From a virus, in IMG/VR virus record IMGVR_UViG_3300034104_000394, positions 1 to 20,409 of that record: 20,409 nt of DNA, one strand, 5' to 3'. This document shows positions 7,274 to 13,631 of this stretch, piece by piece; position 1 is the stretch's first letter; every line of letters starts with the position of its first letter. A model generated the notes under the pieces. It did not search any database. It was not told the DNA's origin and saw nothing but the letters and a program-made list of their open reading frames with translations. The translations under genes and the position numbers were made by a program.

Positions 7274-9364
7274 TTAAATTATTGGGTATCTTGTATTAAT
7301 CACTTTTAAAAACGATAGTTTAGTTGTATTGTATTCCATAGGGTTAAAGTTCTCAACTTTGTTAAGCCTAAACAAAACCCCGTCAATATATACATACTTG
7401 CTAAAATCTAAATTGAATATATCTACTATGTCCAGAAGTCCAAAGCAAGTTAATAGCTTACTATCCTTGTTTGTAATCTCGGCAAGGTAAGGACTATGAA
7501 AATCAGCAAATAAGTTAAACTCTGTAAAGTTAGCAGGTGTAAATTGTACTTCTTTAGGCGCACCAAAATTGATGTCGGTATTAGAATTAATTGGGTCATC
7601 TAAATGTCCTGCATAACCATAGCTTGTATAAGTTCCTAAGTTTGTAGTAGTATTCATAATGTTCCAAGCAGATACACCAGTTATCTTTTTTGTTTGCATT
7701 ATTCGTATAATACTTTCCATTCTATCTTCTGCGCTATTCGTATTTGACTTCTTATAAATAGCAGGAAACACTTTGTCTTGCCCTTGAGCTTGATATAATA
7801 CCGATGCAGAAAATATAACTTCTAATACATCTGTTTCTTTTACAAAGTCAAACTCAGTATCGTAAATTAAATCTCCATATCCTTCTGTATACTTCTTTCT
7901 ATAATTCTCGTTATAGAAATCATTATCTTGCTTAAACTTATAATTATAATATCGAGCGTTTACTTCACTCATTGGCTTAATGCTTAAAGGTTTTGCTCTG
8001 TCTACCTTATCTGTCCAATCTAAAGCGGTAGTCGAGTTAATAGGATAAAAGTCCACATACGGACTAATAACCAATTCTTTATCGTTAAACTTATTCTCAT
8101 AAACATAAAGATTAAACATTTTAACAATGCTCAAAAAGAAATCTCTTTGAAATATACCTTTAGGAATAGTATCGTTTACTTTAATTGTTTCGCCTAAGTT
8201 TACAGGCACTTGTGTAGGTGTGCTTGTAGTAACCCCTAATTCTCCTAATGTAATATCAAGGATAACCCCGTTAGCTACTATTTCGACTTGCATATAGTCG
8301 CCATTAGCAAACGTAACTCCATTAACAGTAAACTCGCAATTAAAAAAACTGCTAATACTTGCATCAAAATCTTGTCTTCCTATTTCTACGTTATTCTTTG
8401 TAAGTACAACAGAATAGTTTGGTAAAGGTGGATTGTGATATTTTACATTCCCTCTTAATAATACTTGTATGTTAGTTGTAATTGTTGGCGCAGGTATTAC
8501 ACCATAAGTAAACAACTGCCCTAATCCGTCAAGTGAAAAGCTACCTGCCGTTACCATTGTATACTCTACAATAGAACTTAAGTTAGTATTAATTTCAATT
8601 AATTTAGCTGCTGCGTTTAGGCTTGTATTGTTTAGCGTTGATATATTTATTTGATTATGCGGTATGATAAGCCTTTCAAATAAAGGGGTATCAAAGAACG
8701 AGCAGTCAAATGTATATTCTGTTGCTGCAAACATTTTTTGTATATACTCCTTAACATACAAAGCAGGTCTAAAAGTAGTGTATTGAAAATCTTTTTTAGC
8801 AACCCCATAACCACCTAATCCACCTGCCCCTGCTCCTGTACTAACGTTCCCGTAATCAATAAGCGGATAGTAATAACCAGAACCACCGGGATTGTCCCAA
8901 CTGGCACTTATATTAGCTGCGCTATAAGTATGATTGTATGCGCTAAAATCTAAATCTTCTAAACGCTGATTGCCTAACTGATTAATAAAACCGCCAAGTT
9001 CTCCAAACACGCTGCATTGATATTCGATAGTTTCTTTGTCAATAACTATTTCTAATATTCTTAAAGTGCCTTTAAATATCTGTACTTTGTCAATAAAGAT
9101 TTTACAGTTAGCTTGTTTAGTAACGTTGTAGTTATACCCTACGTTTGGTAATTCTGGATAAGTTACGTTAGCGTTGTTAAGTTCGAAGATGTAGCCAAAT
9201 ATCAAATTGTTATTTGCCGTTCCCGGTATGCTTATTGTTTTGCTAAAAGAAGTATTGCGACTACCGAACTCGCTTACGTCATCAATAGCGTAAGTAAACT
9301 CGGTAGATATATCTTGCAATAAATCAATCTTCTGTTCCTCGATGTATATTTCTGTGCTAATCAT
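7274..9364 (-). CDS. Large tail / baseplate protein (696 aa)
   Basis: A 696-aa protein, beta-rich and acidic. The N-terminal part (IYIEEQKIDLLQDISTEFTY; then RNTSFSKTISIPGTANNN, 36-53) resembles the opening of large tail proteins in Bacteroidota phages, where a short hook domain is followed by several beta-sandwich-like segments. A Gly-rich GAGAGGLGGYG (about 176-186) probably marks a flexible linker. RAKPLSIKPMSEVNARYYNY (about 448-467) lies in the second half. No hydrolase or lectin motif could be identified by eye. It is probably a baseplate hub or tail-tip protein that contacts the tape measure, which follows after only 6 nt. Role inferred from size and context. Confidence 0.6.
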   Translation of the reverse strand: MISTEIYIEEQKIDLLQDISTEFTYAIDDVSEFGSRNTSFSKTISIPGTANNNLIFGYIFELNNANVTYPELPNVGYNYNVTKQANCKIFIDKVQIFKGTLRILEIVIDKETIEYQCSVFGELGGFINQLGNQRLEDLDFSAYNHTYSAANISASWDNPGGSGYYYPLIDYGNVSTGAGAGGLGGYGVAKKDFQYTTFRPALYVKEYIQKMFAATEYTFDCSFFDTPLFERLIIPHNQINISTLNNTSLNAAAKLIEINTNLSSIVEYTMVTAGSFSLDGLGQLFTYGVIPAPTITTNIQVLLRGNVKYHNPPLPNYSVVLTKNNVEIGRQDFDASISSFFNCEFTVNGVTFANGDYMQVEIVANGVILDITLGELGVTTSTPTQVPVNLGETIKVNDTIPKGIFQRDFFLSIVKMFNLYVYENKFNDKELVISPYVDFYPINSTTALDWTDKVDRAKPLSIKPMSEVNARYYNYKFKQDNDFYNENYRKKYTEGYGDLIYDTEFDFVKETDVLEVIFSASVLYQAQGQDKVFPAIYKKSNTNSAEDRMESIIRIMQTKKITGVSAWNIMNTTTNLGTYTSYGYAGHLDDPINSNTDINFGAPKEVQFTPANFTEFNLFADFHSPYLAEITNKDSKLLTCFGLLDIVDIFNLDFSKYVYIDGVLFRLNKVENFNPMEYNTTKLSFLKVINTRYPII

Positions 9365-10578
9365 TATCTGAATTGGCTTGTTAAGTATTTACCTACTTCT
9401 ATTTCAATCTCAAAGTTAAATAGTTTATCTGCACTTTCTAACTTGTATTCGTAGTTTGTTGTCGTTATAGTAACAGGAAAATAAGCACCAAGAACCTCCA
9501 TATATACAATAGGACTTGATACAAGTTGAGCCAACCAAGAATAATCTTGTTCACTAACCCAATCAGAAGTAAGCTTATATTTATCCTTATGCTGAATAGC
9601 ATAGTTGAAAGTTGTTTCGTTATATCTGTTATATCCATCAATGTTTGTCATTTGCCCACCTACAAGCTGCCAATCGCTTCTCCTGTATGATGCTCTTTGG
9701 TATTCGCTTGACCTTCTATTAACTAAGGCAAACTTCTTTGTGTCCCAACCGCCAAGTCTATTAAGGAACTCTAAGTTAAATTGTTGGTATTTAGGATAGC
9801 ACTTATGTCTTATCTTAATAACCCTTGTTTTTGCTATGCCTCTTTTTAAATAGAAATTATAGCCGTAAGTATTCTCGTTGATTATAGTTCCAGATGCCCA
9901 ATCGTTTATATGTCCGGCTTGTAGGTTAAACATATTGAATTGTCCGTTCAGGGTTATGTTACCCGATACTGTATTAGTAACTGCTTCATTTTGTCCGACT
10001 ACTTCAACCCAAGCTGAATAACCGCCCGTTGCTATGCGCAGGAATGTAATGTAAAAGTTATCTCCGTATTCTAAAGTTATCTCGTCCGTGTCCCTTTCGG
10101 TAAGAAAATCATCTGTAAAGTTTTCTAATAGTAAATTATCATAATAGTCCGATAGCACCAAAGGTGTGTTATTCTTTGTTAAGAACACATCGGCAAACAA
10201 TGGGGGTACAAAGTTGTAAGCCGAGAAATTACCAGAAGCTAAGTTTGTAGTCGTTACACCGCTTACTTCTTCTCCTATCCTTAAATCGTAATCTACTTTA
10301 ATCTTATCGTTTGATGCTACAAGTATTGAATTACCTGAAGGCTCGAAGTAATTAGTTACAAAACTACGCACCATTGGTGATGCGTTAAAAACCCCGTAGC
10401 TACCCTCTGCACTTGGTGAAGGGAATACTTTAGACCTAATTACCTGACTTCCGTTTATATAAACATCATACACAAACTTAAAGTTTGTAGTTCCGCTATT
10501 AGTAGAACTTGATACAAACCAAAGGTTATCGTGCATTGACGAATAGGGTGCAGGACTACTTGTTATCGTTATAGCCAT
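9364..10578 (-). CDS. Putative tail / baseplate structural protein (404 aa)
   Basis: A 404-aa protein with low Lys content and a strong beta-strand pattern: alternating hydrophobic/polar stretches rich in Tyr, Phe, Asn, Thr and Ser (FKFVYDVYINGSQVIRSKVF early on, GTIINENTYGYNFYLKRGI in the middle). The N-terminus PAPYSSMHDNLWFV is one I recall from Bacteroidota phage tail proteins of this length. No enzyme motif is visible. Its place between the gp10-like gene and a larger beta-rich protein, both ahead of the tape measure, suggests a tail tip or distal-tail component. It overlaps the next gene as TAATG. The structural role is inferred from composition and context. Confidence 0.6.
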   Translation of the reverse strand: MAITITSSPAPYSSMHDNLWFVSSSTNSGTTNFKFVYDVYINGSQVIRSKVFPSPSAEGSYGVFNASPMVRSFVTNYFEPSGNSILVASNDKIKVDYDLRIGEEVSGVTTTNLASGNFSAYNFVPPLFADVFLTKNNTPLVLSDYYDNLLLENFTDDFLTERDTDEITLEYGDNFYITFLRIATGGYSAWVEVVGQNEAVTNTVSGNITLNGQFNMFNLQAGHINDWASGTIINENTYGYNFYLKRGIAKTRVIKIRHKCYPKYQQFNLEFLNRLGGWDTKKFALVNRRSSEYQRASYRRSDWQLVGGQMTNIDGYNRYNETTFNYAIQHKDKYKLTSDWVSEQDYSWLAQLVSSPIVYMEVLGAYFPVTITTTNYEYKLESADKLFNFEIEIEVGKYLTSQFR

Positions 10579-11227
10579 TTGTTAATTGTCTTATTTTAAT
10601 TTCAAAATCACTACCTAAGGCAGCTCTTAAATCTTCTGTAAATTGTTTACTTCTAAACGCAGTATCTACGGCATCGTCAAAGTATCGAGTAGTTTTAATA
10701 CCTTTTCTATGTATACCTCGTGCTATTAAGAAAGCAAGGCTTTTACTATCTTTTATTTCTTTTTGTTCTACTCCAAGCTTTGTATACTTTTTTACCGATA
10801 TTGACTTTAAGTTGTTAAACTCAATCCATTTCTTGATTGGCTCTATCGGTACTGACTTATTTTTAGTTTTAAAAGAATATGGAGTATCACTATCTGCTTT
10901 AGAAGATATTGTACCCTTAACCCCTCTATTAATGTAATCGTAATATTTTAGTTGTTTACTTTTATCCTTATACCCTACATATAAAATGTACTTTGTGCCA
11001 AACTTAACTACTTGAGGAATAGCAGGTTTAGCCAAATCTCCAGAACTTACCGACTTTGTTTTATATAAATTAGCAACTATTTCGTCATTAAATAGCTGCC
11101 CGTATAATGCAAGTGTCTTTTCGACTACTGGCAAATCTATCTCAGCACCTATTTGAAAAGGCTTAAAACCTAACTTTTGTACTTCGCCTTGTTGTAAGGC
11201 TCTTATTTGTGCTTGACTAATACTCAC
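10556..11227 (-). CDS. Putative tail completion / HK97 gp10-like protein
   Basis: A 223-aa basic protein starting at GTG (11227); no ATG is available nearby. Near the C-terminus SLAFLIARGIHRKGIKTTRYF (about 163-183) matches the pattern seen in HK97 gp10-type and other neck or tail-completion proteins, in which an Ala-Ile-Arg helix is followed by KGIK.T.YF. The first half has a predicted beta-rich segment (VVKFGTKYILYVGYKDKSK). It would sit at the head-tail junction, but the assignment is tentative. The final 23 nt overlap the next gene. The only gap before it (76 nt) holds a hairpin and a -7-like box. Confidence 0.45.
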   Translation of the reverse strand: MSISQAQIRALQQGEVQKLGFKPFQIGAEIDLPVVEKTLALYGQLFNDEIVANLYKTKSVSSGDLAKPAIPQVVKFGTKYILYVGYKDKSKQLKYYDYINRGVKGTISSKADSDTPYSFKTKNKSVPIEPIKKWIEFNNLKSISVKKYTKLGVEQKEIKDSKSLAFLIARGIHRKGIKTTRYFDDAVDTAFRSKQFTEDLRAALGSDFEIKIRQLTNGYNDNK

Positions 11228-11232
11228 GCAAA

Positions 11233-11240
11233 TAAATATA
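11233..11240 (-). promoter_or_regulatory. Promoter-like -7 box next to the GTG start
   Basis: TATATTTA (11240-11233) in AGTATATTTAT resembles the Bacteroidota -7 box and ends 5 nt before the GTG start at 11227. The upstream element is only TAG at the 18-nt spacing, so the -33 match is poor. If active it would give a leaderless message. It follows a weak terminator-like hairpin. Confidence 0.35.
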
Positions 11241-11250
11241 CTTAATGTCT

Positions 11251-11282
11251 AAAAATAACTAACCCCACCAAAATTGGCAGGG
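11251..11282 (-). terminator. Possible weak terminator before the gp10-like gene
   Basis: On the minus strand CCCTGCCA and TGGTGGGG (11282-11263) form an 8-bp stem with two G-T pairs and a 4-nt loop. A T-rich stretch follows only after about six bases (TTTTT, 11255-11251). The imperfect stem and offset tract make this a weak or partial terminator at best. Confidence 0.35.
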
Positions 11283-11303
11283 TGTGTCTGGGGGTATGGT
11301 TTC

Positions 11304-11576
11304 TTATTTAAGTTTTCGTTGCTGCTCGTTATCGTAGTCAGATTTTGCTTTTAGATAACTTAGGGTGTTTAAGTATTGTATAATATTAAGTTCGTATGCT
11401 TCGTCTACCTTTATATTTTCGTGGTCTGCAACAACTTTGGTGCTATATTGCCATCCAAAATCTCTAATAAAGTTACTACCGCTTGGTCTACCGACTCCTT
11501 CGTCATTCCCTTCTCCGTCATTTCCTTTGCCAAATAATCCTTCGAAATTTCTATCCAATTTCTGTATACTTGATAA
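11304..11576 (-). CDS. T-like extension in the -1 frame (frameshift product)
   Basis: This frame lies -1 to the chaperone gene and is open from just before the T9 run to TAA at 11304. If ribosomes slip on TTT TTT after codon 162, it adds 90 residues and gives a 252-aa fusion. The product carries FIRDFGWQYSTKVVADHENI and ELNIIQYLNTLSYLKAKSDY, the Gly-Trp then Leu-rich pattern of T domains as I recall them. The only start of its own is a TTG at 11558, which would give 84 aa and lacks a good ribosome site. A caveat is that slippage at T9 would drop the last 54 residues of the G form, more than usual. A sequencing error in the homopolymer is the other explanation. Confidence 0.55.
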   Translation of the reverse strand, partial: LSSIQKLDRNFEGLFGKGNDGEGNDEGVGRPSGSNFIRDFGWQYSTKVVADHENIKVDEAYELNIIQYLNTLSYLKAKSDYDNEQQRKLK

Positions 11577-12061
11577 AAAAAAACAATGGAATTGTAAACA
11601 TTGACAAACTTAGCTTCGAGCATATCGTTAGCATAAAGACTATGATTAGCTGCATCGTACTCTTGGTCTACCCATTTCCCGTACCAAGTTTTGCGTTGAG
11701 GTACTACCATTGAAGCTGCAATCTTATGCAGGTTGCCTATTAAGTCATTACTAAATACTTTGCTTTCTATATAACGGGCAGCTTTGATTTCAAACACATC
11801 ATAAATAAATCTATATCGAGTGCCATTGATTTCTACATACTTAGCAGGTTCGCCCTCTATTTTATCTTTTAAAAAGTCAAGTGTTGCCCTAAGGTTATTA
11901 AACTGCATAACGCTTAGATTGTCAAGTTGAGTGTCTGTCAGGTTGTAGATTATACCTACAAGCTTACTTTCTACATCTAAGGTAGTCCAATCCTTCTCAG
12001 GCTTAGTAACTATTGGATAGATTTGTTGATACTGCCAAACTGTGATTTCGTTCCAAGTCAT
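11411..12061 (-). CDS. Tail assembly chaperone, G-like (216 aa)
   Basis: A 216-aa soluble helical protein beginning MTWNEITVWQYQQIYPI. It contains an RYRFIYDVF block (83-91) and a C-terminal helical part (LAKEMTEKGMTKES...LLEILDG). Position in the tail module, size and the overlapping -1 frame fit the G protein of siphoviruses, which with its frameshifted G-T form coats the tape measure before the tail tube assembles. A run of nine T on the coding strand (11583-11575) falls at codons Val160-Tyr163 and is a canonical slippery stretch. The usual place for G/GT is directly before the tape measure; here three genes lie between, so the assignment rests mainly on the frame arrangement. Confidence 0.6.
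   Translation of the reverse strand: MTWNEITVWQYQQIYPIVTKPEKDWTTLDVESKLVGIIYNLTDTQLDNLSVMQFNNLRATLDFLKDKIEGEPAKYVEINGTRYRFIYDVFEIKAARYIESKVFSNDLIGNLHKIAASMVVPQRKTWYGKWVDQEYDAANHSLYANDMLEAKFVNVYNSIVFFYQVYRNWIEISKDYLAKEMTEKGMTKESVDQAVVTLLEILDGNIAPKLLQTTKI
11575..11583 (-). promoter_or_regulatory. Candidate -1 frameshift site (T9 slippery run)
   Basis: Nine consecutive T on the coding strand, read in frame as GTT TTT TTT TAT. The inner T TTT TTT fits the X XXY YYZ rule, so both tRNAs can re-pair one base back. The -1 frame closes only about 30 nt upstream of the run (TAA near 11612), so any shift must happen downstream of that point. Confidence 0.5.
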
Positions 12062-12150
12062 TTTCTTAGTTTTAACATTAGCTCATAAGCAAGATGCCCA
12101 CCTATGTAAGCTAACGCTGCCAAAGGTAAGCAAATTGCAAAGAAGTACAA
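12058..12150 (-). CDS. Possible one-span membrane peptide without ATG start
   Basis: The 97-nt gap between the two larger genes holds an open frame whose TGA forms an ATGA overlap with the next gene. From a TTG at 12150 it encodes 30 aa: a hydrophobic helix (LYFFAICLPLAALAYIGG) and the tail ELMLKLRK. No in-frame ATG exists before the upstream stop; a rarer ATT start a few codons earlier would give a longer basic N-terminus. The composition and the overlap resemble the two one-span peptides upstream, but the missing standard start makes this tentative. Confidence 0.35.
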   Translation of the reverse strand: MYFFAICLPLAALAYIGGHLAYELMLKLRK

Positions 12151-12158
12151 TATTTTTA

Positions 12159-12716
12159 TTACTTTAATGATACGGCTACACTTGTTGTGCTACTCTTAGC
12201 AGGTGGGTAAACTCTTGTAACCTCGCCAGTAACTCCGTTAATAATATCAAGTCCTTGATGCGGAACTTTTTTTAAGAACTCTTCCATATCCTTTTTGGCT
12301 TTAGCTGCGCTATTGTACTCGTTCAATATTTCCTCATATGCAGGACTTTCGCATTTGCTAAAGTCGTACTTAACACCGACTTCACGAATGTTAAACTTAG
12401 CACTCATATACTCAAAGTCTTTACCATTTAATACGGCTGCTTGTAATACAGCATCTTTGTAGTCTTTATTGCCCTTTAATGTTTCAAGCATATCCTCTAA
12501 GGCTTTAACTTGTAGATGTGTTTTTAACGGGTCAAGTTCCCCTGCATTTAATCGTTCAATTACTTGATGTGTGAACTCTATGCGTTGTTCTTTTGTTGTT
12601 TCGAAGATTTGTTGTAGTTCCATTGGTTTGTTTATTTGTAGTTTATATGGTTCTGTTCTATTAACTGATATTCTTGGAATACCAAAATATCCATCATCAT
12701 CAAAATAAAAACTCAT
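12159..12716 (-). CDS. Conserved phage protein, unknown function (185 aa)
   Basis: The start at 12716 is chosen because of the ATGA overlap with the gene before; an internal Met at residue 32 (MELQQIFETTKEQR) is where I recall homologues starting. The body is alpha-helical and charged (VIERLNAGELDPLKTHLQVK), with GVKYDFSKCESP at about 114-125 and a C-terminus ending YPPAKSSTTSVAVSLK. I remember this C-terminal Pro-Ser-Thr tail as typical of a Bacteroidota phage family encoded between packaging and tail genes. It may be a structural or head-completion protein, but no catalytic motif is visible. A small ORF without an ATG follows. Confidence 0.7.
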   Translation of the reverse strand: MSFYFDDDGYFGIPRISVNRTEPYKLQINKPMELQQIFETTKEQRIEFTHQVIERLNAGELDPLKTHLQVKALEDMLETLKGNKDYKDAVLQAAVLNGKDFEYMSAKFNIREVGVKYDFSKCESPAYEEILNEYNSAAKAKKDMEEFLKKVPHQGLDIINGVTGEVTRVYPPAKSSTTSVAVSLK

Positions 12717-12946
12717 ATTGTTTCGGGTTTGTAATTCTCAATGTCAAAAAAGCCGATTTCTGACTTATGTTCTGGTCTTCTTAATCTACGCTTAGAAGGT
12801 TCGTAACTCTTCTCGTTGCAGTATGTAAGTATTTCTAAGTAAGTCGCATCGATGTTAGTCATCATTATACTAATCGGTTCACTTGCGTAGTATTTGTCTA
12901 TGTAATCTTTTGTTGTTTGGGTCATTGTGTTTAATTGTGTAGTCAA
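12713..12946 (-). CDS. Hypothetical protein (77 aa)
   Basis: Frame of 77 codons; the Met at 12925 (70 aa, MTQTTKDYIDKYYASEPI) is an equally good or better start because it reduces the overlap with the gene before. The middle (ATYLEILTYCNEKSYEPSKRR) is helical and then basic, and the C-terminus is acidic. The stop forms an ATGA overlap with the 185-aa gene. The family is not recognised. The basic Lys/Arg patch (SKRRLRRPEHK) could contact DNA. Confidence 0.6.
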   Translation of the reverse strand: MTTQLNTMTQTTKDYIDKYYASEPISIMMTNIDATYLEILTYCNEKSYEPSKRRLRRPEHKSEIGFFDIENYKPETI

Positions 12947-13004
12947 ATAATGCTGCTATTACAAAACCTGTTGTAATTAGCAGAAGGCAGATAGCGTAAA
13001 TCAT
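12879..13004 (-). CDS. Single-span membrane peptide (41 aa)
   Basis: The ATG at 13004 opens a 41-codon frame beginning MIYAICLLLITTGFVIAALF, one clear membrane span, followed by a basic tail ending RLHRQILRK. It is coupled to the 28-aa gene by an ATGA overlap. The drawback is that it overlaps the next gene by 47-68 nt, more than is usual here, so one of the two starts may be wrong. Two tandem one-span peptides recall small lysis or membrane proteins, but no function can be assigned. Confidence 0.45.
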   Translation of the reverse strand: MIYAICLLLITTGFVIAALFDYTIKHNDPNNKRLHRQILRK

Positions 13005-13087
13005 TTTGAGTAGATGTCTTGTAATTGCCCAATAAGGTAACAAGCTACTAAAAATACGGCTAAAAGTTGTGCGGTTTCTTTTTTCAT
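13001..13087 (-). CDS. Single-span membrane peptide (28 aa)
   Basis: The ATG at 13087 opens a 28-codon frame: a short basic start (MKKETAQ) and one hydrophobic helix (LLAVFLVACYLIG), ending QDIYSK. Its TGA overlaps the next ATG as ATGA, the coupling used throughout the operon. One membrane span with the N-terminus probably inside is predicted by eye. A role in lysis or membrane targeting cannot be shown. The 55 nt upstream hold only a weak 5-bp hairpin. Confidence 0.5.
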   Translation of the reverse strand: MKKETAQLLAVFLVACYLIGQLQDIYSK

Positions 13088-13142
13088 TTGGTTTGGTTTA
13101 GTTAGTTAAATTGTGCGTTGGTCAGTCGCACCCCTGAGTTAT

Positions 13143-13508
13143 TTAATTATTATAGTAATTATCTACCATATTGCAGGCAGAAATTTCAGCATATTCCCAA
13201 TCCATCTCTGCACGTTTGGTTTCTTCGTTCATACCAAAGTACTTTCTCTCATTCTCTACTGCTTGGTCTAATGCCACCTCTGCATCAAAAAGAGAATCGT
13301 AAATAGCTGCACCTTTTGAAGAGTAGCCATTCCAACCTTTTAGCTGACCGCTTAATTGGCTAATTTGCTTAGATGCTTTTTCTACTTCGGTTAGTTGAGC
13401 AGGTACTTTAAACCAATCTTGCTTTAATAACCATTGTTGATAAGAAGTAGGTGTACTTAAAAATTGCTGACCTTTGTACTTACCGAATTTTAAAGTGAAG
13501 TTTTGCAT
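13143..13508 (-). CDS. Hypothetical protein, N-terminal DUF3820-like motif
   Basis: The frame is open to 13616, but the upstream part lies over the promoter, so the ATG at 13508 is chosen, giving 121 aa. The N-terminus (LKFGKYKGQQFLSTPTSYQQ, then WLLKQDWF) matches the short FGKYKG...YL.WL pattern of DUF3820-type domains, also found at the ends of some exonucleases. The rest (about 45-121) is an acidic helical region with EVALDQAVENERKYFGM. It is the first gene after the promoter behind terL. Function unknown. The motif match is visible; a nucleic-acid role would be inference. Confidence 0.7.
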   Translation of the reverse strand: MQNFTLKFGKYKGQQFLSTPTSYQQWLLKQDWFKVPAQLTEVEKASKQISQLSGQLKGWNGYSSKGAAIYDSLFDAEVALDQAVENERKYFGMNEETKRAEMDWEYAEISACNMVDNYYNN

Positions 13509-13529
13509 AAAAAAATGTTTTGTGGTTAA

Positions 13530-13541
13530 TTGATATATCAA
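13530..13541. promoter_or_regulatory. 12-bp palindrome overlapping the promoter (possible operator)
   Basis: TTGATATATCAA is a perfect 12-bp palindrome. It covers the end of the -7 box and the expected transcription start of the promoter at 13539-13567. A dimeric repressor or activator bound here would block or alter initiation. No matching regulator is identified in the window, and the composition is AT-rich, so chance is possible. Confidence 0.35.
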
Positions 13542-13567
13542 ATATACAACCTTTACACATTGCACAA
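13539..13567 (-). promoter_or_regulatory. Bacteroidota-type promoter downstream of terL
   Basis: On the minus strand TTG (13567-13565) is followed after 18 nt by TATATTTG (13546-13539), a full match to the Bacteroidota -7 consensus TAnnTTTG with a normal spacer. Transcription would start near 13533, giving a leader of about 25 nt before the ATG at 13508. It would drive the small-protein and tail genes that follow. Confidence 0.6.
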
Positions 13568-13601
13568 TCAAATGAGCAAACTTTTTTTTAAAATTGTTAT
13601 G

Positions 13602-13631
13602 AGCGGTAAATATCAAGTATAAGCGGTAAAT
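13602..13631. repeat. Direct repeat AGCGGTAAAT, two copies 20 bp apart
   Basis: AGCGGTAAAT occurs at 13602-13611 and 13622-13631 (plus strand). One copy touches the terL stop codon and the other lies about 35 bp upstream of the -33 element of the next promoter. The 20-bp period is close to two helical turns, so it could be a paired protein-binding site; this is inference. No third copy was seen nearby. Confidence 0.5.

Noticed and set aside
13113-13131. GTGCG/CGCAC hairpin between the 121-aa and 28-aa genes
   Set aside because: Only 5 bp of stem with a 9-nt loop and no T-tract after it on the minus strand; too weak to call a terminator.
13509-13616. Longer N-terminus of the DUF3820-like protein, starting at 13616
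   Set aside because: This stretch contains the promoter and palindrome and translates to an unlikely Lys/Phe/His-rich segment; the family-like sequence starts at 13508.
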